Shown: positions 23,344-31,701, numbered from the stretch's first letter. The stretch is 38,835 bases of DNA from Bacteroidota bacterium (GCA_018267545.1 JAFDYG010000274.1:1-38835), one strand, 5' to 3'. Made by a program: numbers and translations. Notes: generated from the letters alone by a model not told the origin.

Positions 23344-24456
23344 ATGACCAAGTCTAACTACCTTGCCTCCAAGCCACACTATCCCATCCTGGATGGCCTC
23401 CGCGGCGTAGCCGCAATCACCGTCGTCATCTTCCACATCTGTGAAGCGCATGCCCCGAACCGTTTCGGGCAGCTCATCAATCACGGCTATATGGCCGTCG
23501 ACTTCTTCTTCCTGCTCTCGGGCTTCGTCATCGGTCACGCCTATGACGACCGCTGGGACCGAATGTCCATCGGCAGGTTCTTCAAACGCCGGCTCATACG
23601 CCTGCAGCCCATGGTAATCATCGGGATGATTATCGGCGCGATCTTCTTCTACTTCCAGGATTCCCCGGCATTCCCCATCATCCACACCATCCCGGTATGG
23701 AAGATGCTGCTGATCATGGTGATCGGCTTTACCATGCTCCCCATTCCCATCTCGATGGACATCCGGGGCTGGGAGGAAATGCACCCCCTGGACGGACCGG
23801 CCTGGTCCCTCTTCTTTGAATACGTCGGGAATATCCTCTATGCCCTGTTTGTCCGAAAATTTACGAAAACCGCACTGTGGATCTTAGTCATCCTGAGCGG
23901 AGTCCTCCTCCTCCACTATACCGTCACCGGTCCCAACGGCGACGTCATCGGCGGCTGGTCCATCAATGAAACCCAGCTCCGCATCGGCTTTACCCGCATG
24001 CTCTACCCCTTCTTCGCCGGACTGCTGCTGTTCCGCATTTCCCGGCTCACAACCATAAAAAACGCCTTCTTCTGGTCGAGCCTGCTGCTGCTGATCGTTC
24101 TCGCCGTTCCTCGTATCGGCGGCCCGGACCACCTCTGGGCCAATGGCCTTTACGAAGCGCTTGTAATCATCTTCATATTCCCGCTTATTGTCTACATGGG
24201 GGCAAGCGGTGTAACGGAAACTAAATTTGCAACCCGCGTCTGTAAATTCTTTGGAGATATTTCATACCCGATCTATATCACCCACTATCCCCTGGTATAT
24301 ACCTATACCGGCTGGGTGAGCAGGGATAAGGGCATGAGCTTCTCGCATGCCTTCCCCTATGCATTCGCCACCTTTGCAGGGGCTATAATCATTGCATATG
24401 CTTTCCTGAAATTCTATGATGAGCCGGTGAGGAACTGGCTGCGGCGGGTAGCTTGA
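23344..24456 (+). CDS. Acyltransferase 3 family membrane protein
   Basis: 370 residues from the ATG at 23344 (MTKSNYLASKPHYPILDGLRG), the normal family start; more upstream frame is open but includes unrelated residues. The N-terminal block holds LDGLRGVAAITVVIFH with the expected His and then FFFLLSGFVIGHAYDDRW, and about ten transmembrane helices follow. The end ISYPIYITHYPLVY and LKFYDEPVRNWLRR are family hallmarks. These enzymes move acyl groups onto sugars of surface polysaccharides or peptidoglycan. The last 43 bases overlap the 3' end of the convergent AraC gene. A second paralogue begins beyond the window's right edge (38572-38835). Confidence 0.92.
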   Translation: MTKSNYLASKPHYPILDGLRGVAAITVVIFHICEAHAPNRFGQLINHGYMAVDFFFLLSGFVIGHAYDDRWDRMSIGRFFKRRLIRLQPMVIIGMIIGAIFFYFQDSPAFPIIHTIPVWKMLLIMVIGFTMLPIPISMDIRGWEEMHPLDGPAWSLFFEYVGNILYALFVRKFTKTALWILVILSGVLLLHYTVTGPNGDVIGGWSINETQLRIGFTRMLYPFFAGLLLFRISRLTTIKNAFFWSSLLLLIVLAVPRIGGPDHLWANGLYEALVIIFIFPLIVYMGASGVTETKFATRVCKFFGDISYPIYITHYPLVYTYTGWVSRDKGMSFSHAFPYAFATFAGAIIIAYAFLKFYDEPVRNWLRRVA

Positions 24457-25319
24457 TTCTTCATTTCGGCAGGGCCCTGGCCAAACCGCGTTTTAAAGGC
24501 CCGGCTAAAGTGCGACGTACTCTCGAAGCCGCTTTCAAAGGCCGCCTCGCTCACCGTCTTATGCTGATTGTTCATCAAATGCATCGCATGGTGAAGCCTT
24601 TTCTCGAGCAGCCACTTTCCGGGCGTGTTCTGGTACAGCTTTTCAAAATCCCGCTTAAAAGCCGACAGGCTCCGGTTGCTTAGCTCCGCATAAACCTCCA
24701 GCTTCAGGTTATAACAAAAGTTGTCCTCCATTACCCTCTTCAGCTGCATGCTCTGCGGCTCGTGCAGCAGCGAGCAGAAATAAGCCAGCAGGTCCCTGTT
24801 GGCGGTATTATCCGCGATATTCAGGACCAGCTCCTTGAACTTCAGCTCCATCAGCGAGGGGTCGGGGTCCTTCGTTTCGGTAAAATAAGAGAACATAGAC
24901 AGGAAGAAACCCCGCAGCGTCTCGCTCGACTCGATCAGCATAAGGGGTTCAAAATGCGCGTCATACCTGGCCAGCGGCTTCGTCCTTGTCTGGAGGGTGT
25001 CGCAGATAAACTCGTCCGGGATAAAAAACAGCATCACGCAAAACCCCGCGTCCAAAATCTGCTCCAGGATAAACCCTCCCTTTCTCACAAACACACAGCT
25101 ATCCTTACGGATATCATAGGTCCCCCTGGCTGTATGCCAGATCTTCTGCCCATCGACCACATAAAACAGATAATTGTACTTCGTCCACAGATCCGCATAC
25201 TGCGTCTTCATCAAACGCGCCTCCATCGGGCAGGTAAAAGCGGTAATCAGCGACTTTCCGCAATTGAACTGCCGATAATACTGGGGATTCTGTAAAACGC
25301 GTTCGAAAAAATTATCCAT
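24414..25319 (-). CDS. AraC family transcriptional regulator
   Basis: 301 codons from the ATG at 25319 (MDNFFERVLQNPQYYRQFNCG). The N-terminal part has a cupin-like layout (GTYDIRKDSCVFVRKGGFILEQ) as in effector-binding AraC_binding domains. The C-terminal DNA-binding part has KLEVYAELSNRSLSAFKRDFEKLYQNTPGKWL and TVSEAAFESGFESTSHFSRAFKTRFGQGP, the two AraC helix-turn-helices. Its 3' end runs 43 bases into the acyltransferase gene on the other strand, so the two transcripts are antisense to each other at their ends. Target genes are unknown; the divergent methyltransferase is a candidate by position. Confidence 0.93.
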   Translation of the reverse strand: MDNFFERVLQNPQYYRQFNCGKSLITAFTCPMEARLMKTQYADLWTKYNYLFYVVDGQKIWHTARGTYDIRKDSCVFVRKGGFILEQILDAGFCVMLFFIPDEFICDTLQTRTKPLARYDAHFEPLMLIESSETLRGFFLSMFSYFTETKDPDPSLMELKFKELVLNIADNTANRDLLAYFCSLLHEPQSMQLKRVMEDNFCYNLKLEVYAELSNRSLSAFKRDFEKLYQNTPGKWLLEKRLHHAMHLMNNQHKTVSEAAFESGFESTSHFSRAFKTRFGQGPAEMKNQATRRSQFLTGSS

Positions 25320-25541
25320 ATATTCTAAATTTATGAAATTTCCGCCAGACCTCATCCTGCCCCTCCTCATCCCGTCCTAACCCTCCGCACCCCGCCCCTC
25401 CGCACTCCGTCCTAACCCTCCGCACACCCGCCTTATCCTCCTGACCCTTTAAGTCATACTATTGAGCTCCTCAGTCAACCCCCGGCCCCCGATACTTCCT
25501 ATCATTGCAGTCTAATTTGTCTAAAATAAAACTGAAGCAAT
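25320..25541. repeat. C-rich divergent spacer with 18-bp direct repeat
   Basis: The 222-base spacer between the AraC gene (minus) and the methyltransferase (plus) is strongly C-rich on + from about 25341 to 25490. CGTCCTAACCCTCCGCAC occurs at 25373-25390 and 25408-25425, 35 bases apart, with a shorter CCCTCCGCAC-like copy between. It resembles in composition the tandem array at 2045-2151. No coding frame or clear promoter is seen. Confidence 0.7.
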
Positions 25542-26357
25542 ATGAATCCTAACAAAGCACTCTGGGAAAAAGGCGACTTTACAAAAATCGCCGACGGCAT
25601 GCGGGAAAGCGGCTCTGCGCTCGTCGCAAAACTGGGCGTCAAGAAAGGCCTTAAGGTATTGGACCTGGGCTGTGGCGATGGCACTACGGCCATTCCGGAG
25701 GCAAGACTCGGAGCAGAAGTCCTGGGTGTCGACATAGCAAGCAACCTCGTCGAGGCAGGCAAGAAAAGGGCTGCGGCTGAAGGCCTCGGCAATATTACCT
25801 TCCGGGAAGGCGACGCAACCAACCTTCAAGGCCTGGACGATCAAAGCTTCGACCTCGTAGTGACCATCTTTGGCGCCATGTTCGCACCGAAGCCGATGGA
25901 CGTGGCGAAGGAAATGGTCCGGGTGACGAAGCCCGGCGGACAAATTGTAATGGGCAACTGGATCCCCGGAGACCCTACACTCGTAGCCCAAATCCTGAAA
26001 ATCAGCTCCGCTTACACTCCTCCGCCGCCCGAAGGCTTTGTAAGCCCCATGCTGTGGGGGGTAGAAAGCAACGTAATCGAACGCTTTGAAAATGCGGGCG
26101 TGGCAAAAGAGGACATCTCCTTTGAAAAAGACATATTTACTTTCGAAATAGCCTGCACACCCGCCGAGTACGTCGAACGTTTCAAAAACTTCTACGGACC
26201 CACCATGAACGCCTTCGACGCCGCCGAAAAAAACGGCAAAGCGGCAGACCTGCAACGCGAGCTCGAAGATCTCTTCAACCGGCACAACCAGAGCGGAAGC
26301 AGCAATACGACCCGCATCCCGGCCAATTTCTTAAAGGTAACCGTGACGCGCAGATAG
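25542..26357 (+). CDS. Class I SAM-dependent methyltransferase
   Basis: 271 residues. Motif I is VLDLGCGDGTTA (about 45-56) with the acidic residue after strand 2 in VLGVDIASNLV, then FREGDATNLQ and FDLVVTIFGAMFAP, the standard S-adenosylmethionine-binding Rossmann layout. TKPGGQIVMGNW is the usual post-motif loop. The C-terminal ERFKNFYGPTMNAFDAAEKNGKAADLQRELEDLF is a helical lid. It looks like a small-molecule methyltransferase; the substrate is unknown. A strong terminator closes the gene, so it is probably monocistronic. Confidence 0.9.
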   Translation: MNPNKALWEKGDFTKIADGMRESGSALVAKLGVKKGLKVLDLGCGDGTTAIPEARLGAEVLGVDIASNLVEAGKKRAAAEGLGNITFREGDATNLQGLDDQSFDLVVTIFGAMFAPKPMDVAKEMVRVTKPGGQIVMGNWIPGDPTLVAQILKISSAYTPPPPEGFVSPMLWGVESNVIERFENAGVAKEDISFEKDIFTFEIACTPAEYVERFKNFYGPTMNAFDAAEKNGKAADLQRELEDLFNRHNQSGSSNTTRIPANFLKVTVTRR

Positions 26358-26380
26358 GAATAGTTATGACCGACGAACGG

Positions 26381-26410
26381 ACGCCCTGATCTTCCGATCG
26401 GGGCGTTTTT
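26381..26410 (+). terminator. Rho-independent terminator
   Basis: ACGCCCTGATC pairs with GATCGGGGCGT (one G-T pair) around TTCC, followed by five T residues. It lies 24 bases after the methyltransferase stop. Confidence 0.85.
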
Positions 26411-26422
26411 GCTATTGGCGGG

Positions 26423-26450
26423 CAACCCCAGCCGGCAACCCCAGCCGGAG
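26423..26450 (+). repeat. 13-bp tandem duplication
   Basis: GGCAACCCCAGCC occurs twice in direct succession between the methyltransferase terminator and the convergent FISUMP lipoprotein gene. No function is evident. Confidence 0.7.
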
Positions 26451-26482
26451 ACGGCTCGCCCTTCGCTCCGCTTTTCACGGAC

Positions 26483-27553
26483 CTAGTCTTTTATACACCG
26501 GACCGAAAGCCCCACGGCACTCACCTTATCGGTTAAGGCAAAGGCATTGTTGTTGACCGCCGTAACATTAAAAGAGTAAGGAACCAACCCGCTGGAACTA
26601 TTGAAGATCGAAGACGTCCAGTACAACCCATCACCCGTCGTCAGCGAAAAACCGCCGTCATTGAAATTACGCATGCCGCCCGCAGTTATCTTTAGCTTGG
26701 TGTAAGCATCCGTTAGATTCCCCAGATTCTCGGCCCGCCATTCATCTACGGTAGGAACATGCCATCCTGGCGGACAAGAGTTATTCGTTCCACCCGTCCC
26801 CGTCCATAAACCCCCGTTTTGGGGAACATGCCAATCGAAGGGATTAGCCTGTGTAACGATAAAAAGAGAATTACCCGGATTATCCAAAGAGGATAGGGTA
26901 GTGGTGGTCCCATTCACAGCCGTAGTGCCGGCCGTAGTAGCGGCCCTGTTGACCAGCTGATGCCCATCGGCCTTCCTACCCCACTGAAACAGGTCTCCCA
27001 TATTAGCCCAGTCACTATACGCCCCCGGCGCACCTGCCGCGCCCAGATTACGGTCCATCCACTTACGATGCGTAGCCGCGCTCGTGATAATCCCATACGT
27101 CACCGACTGCCCATTATATATAAAGGTGACCGACACCGGCTCAGCTTCTGCTATCGGTCCCAGCCATCCCGACCGAACCTCGGCGCCGGGACTTACGCCC
27201 GATGACGCCTTTGCCGTAACCCCCACTCTCAAAAATTTGGTGCGATCGGAAGCTTGTATGACATAGCTGCCGTTTGTCGCACCCGAAATCGGAGTAACGG
27301 CCCCGCCGGTTGTATCGCCCGCAACATACCATTGAAAGCTCGTTCCGCTTTCAGGATTGCTTTCTGCGTCGAAATAGGTATAATGTACCGTGACGGTTTC
27401 TGCCGCCTTTACCGTTCCATCGACAGTAATGCTCCTTGCCTCGGGAGCCTTATTGCTCCCCAACGGCGGAGCAGGCGGCGGCGAAGGTGAATCGTTTTTC
27501 TTACATCCAAGTAATATAATGATCCCCAAAGATGCGAATAAGGTTTGTCTCAT
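26483..27553 (-). CDS. FISUMP-domain lipoprotein
   Basis: 356 residues from the ATG at 27553. The lipoprotein signal MRQTLFASLGIIILLGC is followed by a Ser/Pro-rich linker. Next is a beta-rich, Ig-like segment (about 30-140) with SFQWYVAGDTTGG. The C-terminal half is a FISUMP (Fib_succ_major) domain: RKWMDRNLGA, DLFQWGRKADGHQ, NNSCPPGWHVPTVDEWR, GLYWTSS and a final VGLSVRCIKD. The domain is common in Bacteroidota surface proteins and has no proven biochemical function. It is probably displayed on the outer membrane. Divergent from a collagen-like lipoprotein across 206 bases. Confidence 0.88.
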   Translation of the reverse strand: MRQTLFASLGIIILLGCKKNDSPSPPPAPPLGSNKAPEARSITVDGTVKAAETVTVHYTYFDAESNPESGTSFQWYVAGDTTGGAVTPISGATNGSYVIQASDRTKFLRVGVTAKASSGVSPGAEVRSGWLGPIAEAEPVSVTFIYNGQSVTYGIITSAATHRKWMDRNLGAAGAPGAYSDWANMGDLFQWGRKADGHQLVNRAATTAGTTAVNGTTTTLSSLDNPGNSLFIVTQANPFDWHVPQNGGLWTGTGGTNNSCPPGWHVPTVDEWRAENLGNLTDAYTKLKITAGGMRNFNDGGFSLTTGDGLYWTSSIFNSSSGLVPYSFNVTAVNNNAFALTDKVSAVGLSVRCIKD

Positions 27554-27759
27554 AACTCCCAAGATACTCCCAGCACGCAGGGTGATACTCGCCACTTGCT
27601 ATTAGGCTGCTTATAAGAGATAAACGGCCGTGCTCATCAAACTAACGGCACTCCCCCAACAGAACCTGATCGACGAACGACCGAACCGATCGACAAACAA
27701 CCAAAATATCCCCATTTAAGTGGATAAAGAGGAATACTTTTTGACATTACTTTCAATCT

Positions 27760-28479
27760 ATGAGAAAGATCAACATCCTCCTGGCTGCTTTCATCGCGGC
27801 ATGTGTACTGCTTGCAATGCCTTCCTGTAAGAAAGGCGATACAGGTCCCGCGGGCCCCGCCGGACAAAACGGTACCAACGGTTCTACCATCCTCAGCGGA
27901 AATGGCGCCCCTTCTGCCTCTACAGGCAATAACGGCGACTTCTACCTCGACCTTTCCACTCAGCTGCTCTACGGTCCGAAGACCGCATCCGGCTGGGGAA
28001 CCGGAACCCTGCTCAAAGGAAACGCAAACGTGATGATCGATACCTTTACCATCAAAAAAACCGATTGGGTCTATAGCGCCGTATATTGGTTCGCCACTTC
28101 GGACGGCTCCAGCCAGGGATACGTTGCAAAATACTTCGATCACTCACAGGCGTTAATAACACACGATCTTCTAAATACCGGTATGATAACGGTCTATGGC
28201 CAAACGGACGCCGGCCTCCAGCCCAATACCTACACTACGCTTCCCTACAGCTTTATGGAGAACTTTTCGGCAGCCTACTCCTTCAACTACACATACACCA
28301 CCACGCCCGGAAAGATTCGGCTTTTCTTCTTCTTTTCAAAAAACACGGCAGCAGCGCCAACGCTCTCTACCTATGTTCCCCCTCCGCTCAAAGTAAAGCT
28401 GGCGATGGTCACCGGCACTATTGTAGCGGAAGCCAAACAGCTCATCCAGCAACGCACTGCGGGGAAGTACATACCATAA
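27760..28479 (+). CDS. Lipoprotein with short collagen-like segment
   Basis: 239 residues. The signal MRKINILLAAFIAACVLLAMPSC ends in a lipobox Cys, then KKGDTGPAGPAGQNGTNGST gives about five Gly-X-Y collagen-like triplets. This is followed by GAPSASTGNNGDFYLDLSTQLLYGPK, a motif often seen right after such triplets in bacterial surface proteins. The remaining 150 residues are beta-rich and unrecognised. Probably surface exposed. Upstream, a pair of similar tracts (GATCGACGAACGACC and GATCGACAAACAACC) lies near 27670-27703. Converges on the SDR operon. Confidence 0.85.
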   Translation: MRKINILLAAFIAACVLLAMPSCKKGDTGPAGPAGQNGTNGSTILSGNGAPSASTGNNGDFYLDLSTQLLYGPKTASGWGTGTLLKGNANVMIDTFTIKKTDWVYSAVYWFATSDGSSQGYVAKYFDHSQALITHDLLNTGMITVYGQTDAGLQPNTYTTLPYSFMENFSAAYSFNYTYTTTPGKIRLFFFFSKNTAAAPTLSTYVPPPLKVKLAMVTGTIVAEAKQLIQQRTAGKYIP

Positions 28480-28488
28480 CGAATTTCT

Positions 28489-29259
28489 CTAAAGCCCTTT
28501 TATCTCGCCTCCATCCATTCGTAACGCGGCCCCGGTAAGCCACCTGGCGCCGGGCGACAGAAGGAACGCCATGAGCTCGGCGATCTCTTCCGGCTTGCCG
28601 TAACGCTCGATTCCGGCGTCTTCGAGAAACTTAGTTTTTGCTTCTTCTACCGTCATCGTGTTGGCATCAGACCATTTCTGTAAGAAACCGACACGGCGAT
28701 TGCTCATGACAGGGCCGGGAAGAACACTGTTCACCTGCACGCTATCGATGATCCCCTGCTCTGCAAACGCCTTTGCCACCGCAACAATAGCTGCATTGAT
28801 AGTTGCAACCGCGGCAAATGCAGGTTTGGGCTCCTGGGCCGAACTCCCGGAAGTAAAAATAACCGACCCCTTCGCCTCTTTGAGGTACGGCCAGGCTTTG
28901 ATGGTAAGACGGCGGGCCCCATGCAGCTTCATCTCGGCCCCATCGTTCCACTGCTCATCGGTCATATCGAACAAGTGGATCTGAGGTACGGCTCCCGCGA
29001 TATTCACAACCGCATCTATGCGGCCAAAAGCCTTTACCGTTTCCCTAACGACCAGGTCAGCCGCCTCAGGCTGTCGCAGGTCCGTTGCGATCACGAGCGC
29101 TTCCGCACCTGCCCACGTAACGGCCTTCGCCGTAGTCTGAAGCTCGCTTTCCCGGCGGGCAACGAGAACAATGCCGGAAAACTCTTTGGCTAACCGTATG
29201 GCGGTAGCTGCACCGATGCCCGCGCTGGCGCCGGTGACAATGACTATTTTACTGCTCAT
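28489..29259 (-). CDS. Short-chain dehydrogenase/reductase-like protein with degenerate active site
   Basis: 256 residues. The cofactor part is intact: TGASAGIGAA (10-19) and NIAGA (86-90). The catalytic tetrad is not. The usual YxxxK is replaced by VATIN, so Tyr becomes Val151 and Lys becomes Asn155, and the structural Asn of the vNl.G motif reads Lys111 (EMKLHGARR). Only Ser (SGSS, 137-140) remains. Ordinary SDR reduction is therefore unlikely. It may bind nucleotide without turnover or use a different chemistry. It is third in the operon behind two alpha/beta hydrolases (22 bases after the second) and under likely TetR control. Confidence 0.85.
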   Translation of the reverse strand: MSSKIVIVTGASAGIGAATAIRLAKEFSGIVLVARRESELQTTAKAVTWAGAEALVIATDLRQPEAADLVVRETVKAFGRIDAVVNIAGAVPQIHLFDMTDEQWNDGAEMKLHGARRLTIKAWPYLKEAKGSVIFTSGSSAQEPKPAFAAVATINAAIVAVAKAFAEQGIIDSVQVNSVLPGPVMSNRRVGFLQKWSDANTMTVEEAKTKFLEDAGIERYGKPEEIAELMAFLLSPGARWLTGAALRMDGGEIKGL

Positions 29260-29281
29260 AAACTTTTTAGTGGTTTAAATT

Positions 29282-30154
29282 TTATTTGGATGGCTCGGGC
29301 TTCAGGAAAGCAAGAATCTCGGCGCCGATCTCCTGAACGTGAGTTTCCAATGCAAAGTGACCCGTATCGAAAAACTTGATCACAGCATTCGGGAGGTCAT
29401 TTTTAAAAGCTCTGGCGCCTGCCGGTATAAAGAACGGGTCTTTATCTCCCCATACAGCCAGGAAGGGCGGCTGATATTTCCTGAAATACTCGTGAAAAGT
29501 CGGGTACATCGCAACATTCTTCGAATAATCCTTGAACAGATCGAGCTGCAGCTCGACATTGTCCGGCCGGTCCAGCAGGAACTGGTCGAGCATATACGAT
29601 TCAGGAGCAACCAGGGACGGATCGCTGACACCTTCCAGATACTGCCACCGGGTTGCCTCGGGAGTCGTCATCGATCGAAGGTTGTCCCTGTTTTCTTTCG
29701 AAGGTTCCTTCCAATACTTCTTTATGGGATTCCATCCGTCGCTAAGTCCATCCACATAGGCATTGCCATTTTGAGAAATGATGGCCGTAATCTTCTCCGG
29801 ATTGGCCGCCGCCAACCGCCAGCCCACGGGAGCTCCGTAATCGAATACCTGGATGGCGAATTTCTTCAAACCCAGCTGGTCGACAAGCCCCTGCACGTAC
29901 TTCGTCAGATTGTCGAACGTATATTCGAAGCTGCCGTGATGCGGAGCATCCGAAAAGCCAAAGCCAACCAGGTCGGGGGCAATCACATGAAACTCTTTAT
30001 TCAGCAGGGGTATCAGGTTCCGGTACATGTGAGATGACGTGGGGAAGCCATGCAGGAGCAGGATAACTGGAGCATCCCTGGGCCCCGATTCGCGATAGAA
30101 GATTTTGATGCCATCGATATCTGTCGTACGATGATGGACGATTTGCGTGTTCAT
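29282..30154 (-). CDS. Alpha/beta hydrolase with Asp nucleophile (haloalkane dehalogenase / epoxide hydrolase type)
   Basis: 290 residues from the ATG at 30154. The oxyanion loop is LLHGFPTSS (His35-Gly36). The nucleophile elbow is VFDYGAPVG, which puts Asp105 where serine hydrolases have Ser. A candidate acid lies in WGDKDPFF (Asp237 or Asp239) and the base is His266 in DTGHFALE. An Asp nucleophile is the mark of haloalkane dehalogenases and epoxide hydrolases, so it should open a C-halogen or epoxide bond or act on a similar substrate. It is the second gene of the operon, 10 bases after its paralogue, and aligns with that paralogue with no gap for the first 110 residues. Confidence 0.9.
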   Translation of the reverse strand: MNTQIVHHRTTDIDGIKIFYRESGPRDAPVILLLHGFPTSSHMYRNLIPLLNKEFHVIAPDLVGFGFSDAPHHGSFEYTFDNLTKYVQGLVDQLGLKKFAIQVFDYGAPVGWRLAAANPEKITAIISQNGNAYVDGLSDGWNPIKKYWKEPSKENRDNLRSMTTPEATRWQYLEGVSDPSLVAPESYMLDQFLLDRPDNVELQLDLFKDYSKNVAMYPTFHEYFRKYQPPFLAVWGDKDPFFIPAGARAFKNDLPNAVIKFFDTGHFALETHVQEIGAEILAFLKPEPSK

Positions 30155-30164
30155 GATAATGTGA

Positions 30165-31025
30165 TTATTTGTTAAGAAATGTTTTGATGTTTTCGGCAAT
30201 GTCTGCATGGTGCTCTTCCAGCGCGAGATGACTGGTGTCATATACATGCAGCTCCGCACCAGGCACGTCACGCTTGATGGCTTCAGCCGCGCTCAAAGGA
30301 AAGAACACGTCGTTTTTCCCCCAGACCAGGAGTGTGTGGGGCTGGGTAGTTCTCAACCATTGCTGCCACCTCGGATACTGTGCGAGGTTATTCCGGTAAT
30401 CGTAAAGCAGGTCGAGCTGAATGGCCTGTTGACCGGGACGGCTGAGATAATAAAGGGCGTTATGATAGTTGTCTGGATTAATTCCCTGGGGATTCCTGGC
30501 GCCGTCCAGGAAAAAGAGCCTGATTCCGTCAATAGTCAGAAGTGGTTTAACCAGCCGTTCAGTCTCCTCATTACGATTAGTAAGATAAGGAGCAGCGGCT
30601 TGCATCGCAGGGCCCAACCCTTCCTCATATGCGTTGGAGTTCTGAAGAATCCAGCTATCGAATAAGTCCGGACGACGCATAGCAATTCGAAAAGCAATTG
30701 GCCCTCCATAGCCCAGGGCATATACGTTCGGTTGCTGCAAGCCCAGTTTATCGATGAGGTGTTCGACGGTCAGGGAAAGATTCTCAAAAGTATAAGCATA
30801 CTTACCTGGGTCGGGAACATCGCTATTCCCAAAACCCGGAAAATCAGGTGCGATTAAAAAGAAATCCTCTTTGAGATCATTCATCAGCTCCTGGAATGCG
30901 CTGGATGAATTGGGTACCCCGTTGAGAAGCAGGATGACCGGCTTACCCTTCTCCCCAGCTTCGCGATAGAAGAGATTGATACCGTCGACCTGGACTTGCT
31001 GGTAGTAAATAGATTGTTGTTTCAT
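30165..31025 (-). CDS. Alpha/beta hydrolase paralogue lacking its nucleophile
   Basis: 286 residues from the ATG at 31025. It is a close paralogue of the next gene in the operon. Position 105, the nucleophile in the paralogue, is Gly here (YALGYGGPI), and the oxyanion-loop His35 is Asn (LLNGVPNSS). The acid region (WGKNDVFF) and the base His266 (DTSHLALE) remain. Canonical covalent catalysis therefore looks impossible. It could be a ligand-binding pseudoenzyme, a partner subunit of the active paralogue, or an enzyme using another mechanism. First gene after the TetR palindrome at 31094-31117. Confidence 0.85.
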   Translation of the reverse strand: MKQQSIYYQQVQVDGINLFYREAGEKGKPVILLLNGVPNSSSAFQELMNDLKEDFFLIAPDFPGFGNSDVPDPGKYAYTFENLSLTVEHLIDKLGLQQPNVYALGYGGPIAFRIAMRRPDLFDSWILQNSNAYEEGLGPAMQAAAPYLTNRNEETERLVKPLLTIDGIRLFFLDGARNPQGINPDNYHNALYYLSRPGQQAIQLDLLYDYRNNLAQYPRWQQWLRTTQPHTLLVWGKNDVFFPLSAAEAIKRDVPGAELHVYDTSHLALEEHHADIAENIKTFLNK

Positions 31026-31070
31026 TTGATGAGAGTTGTAAAAACAGACTGACTTGTTTTCTGTCTGACA

Positions 31071-31078
31071 CAAAGCTA
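31071..31078 (-). promoter_or_regulatory. Candidate -7 element (TAGCTTTG) for the hydrolase operon
   Basis: Read on the minus strand this is TAGCTTTG, an exact TAnnTTTG match to the Bacteroidota -7 consensus, 46 bases before the first hydrolase ATG. The palindrome at 31094-31117 lies just upstream, where the -33 contact would be, which is a repressing position. Half-sites CAGAC and GTCTG recur between 31043 and 31068, downstream of the element. Confidence 0.55.
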
Positions 31079-31093
31079 AAGAGATATTTTGAT

Positions 31094-31117
31094 AAAAAAC
31101 AGACTTGTCTGTTTTTT
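31094..31117. promoter_or_regulatory. Palindromic operator, probable TetR site (hydrolase operon)
   Basis: The core is AAACAGAC-TT-GTCTGTTT; A and T runs extend it to 11-bp perfect arms. It sits upstream of the first hydrolase gene and touches the stop codon of tetR. The same 8-bp arms and a 2-base centre occur upstream of tetR itself at 31702-31719, which is strong evidence for one shared regulator. Confidence 0.8.
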
Positions 31118-31676
31118 ATTTTGAAGAATCGATAAGCTGGGTGGCGATTCGCTTGGCGATTAAAACCGGCCAAACTTGATGATGTACCTTATTGGCAATA
31201 AGAGCACCCTCGAAAAGGAGGTAAATTTCGTCCGCAAGGCCTTGTTTTCCAATTGGTTCTAAAAGCTTTGCAAACAGTGATCGAACTCCGTTTTTTTGCT
31301 TTTGGATCTGCTTGATGACACGCTCATTGTCTAATGGAATCTCGGAGATGATATTTAAAAACTGACAGCCATAGTATTCTTTTTCCTGCACCATTCCGGC
31401 CATGAAATCAAAGACGGCCAGAACCCTTTCTTTGGGTGTATCTTTCTGATCGGCAGCAGCTTGCAATGCCTTGTCGGTAGCGGCTCCGGCCGTTTCCAGG
31501 TAGGCCATCAAGATATCCTCTTTCGTTCTGAAAGCCGTATACACAGAAGATTTGACTACCCCGGATTCCTCTATCAGCTGATTTATACCCGTATTGGCAT
31601 AACCCTGCTTGTAAAAAAGCCGGGAGGCCGTATCGATTACCGTCTGCCGGATGGCATTCTTACGTTCGGTTTGCAT
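31116..31676 (-). CDS. TetR/AcrR family transcriptional regulator
   Basis: 186 residues from the ATG at 31676. The N-terminal HTH domain reads IRQTVIDTASRLFYKQGYANTGINQLIEESGVVKSSVYTAFRTKEDILMAYLE in shape (only the family pattern is used here: GY..tgi..i....gv...s.Y..F..Ke.ll). The rest is the helical ligand-binding and dimer domain. Two identical palindromes, one before this gene and one before the hydrolase operon downstream, indicate autorepression and repression of the operon. The inducer is probably the hydrolases' substrate or a related compound. An upstream in-frame ATG at 31703 would place the start over the operator and is rejected. Confidence 0.93.
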   Translation of the reverse strand: MQTERKNAIRQTVIDTASRLFYKQGYANTGINQLIEESGVVKSSVYTAFRTKEDILMAYLETAGAATDKALQAAADQKDTPKERVLAVFDFMAGMVQEKEYYGCQFLNIISEIPLDNERVIKQIQKQKNGVRSLFAKLLEPIGKQGLADEIYLLFEGALIANKVHHQVWPVLIAKRIATQLIDSSK

Positions 31677-31701
31677 ACCCAAAGGTAATGAAAAAATATG
31701 C

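Noticed and set aside
31680-31687. TACCTTTG on the minus strand as a -7 promoter element for tetR
   Set aside because: It lies only 4 bases before the ATG, so the transcript would start at or inside the start codon, and no -33 TTTG is found at the usual distance.
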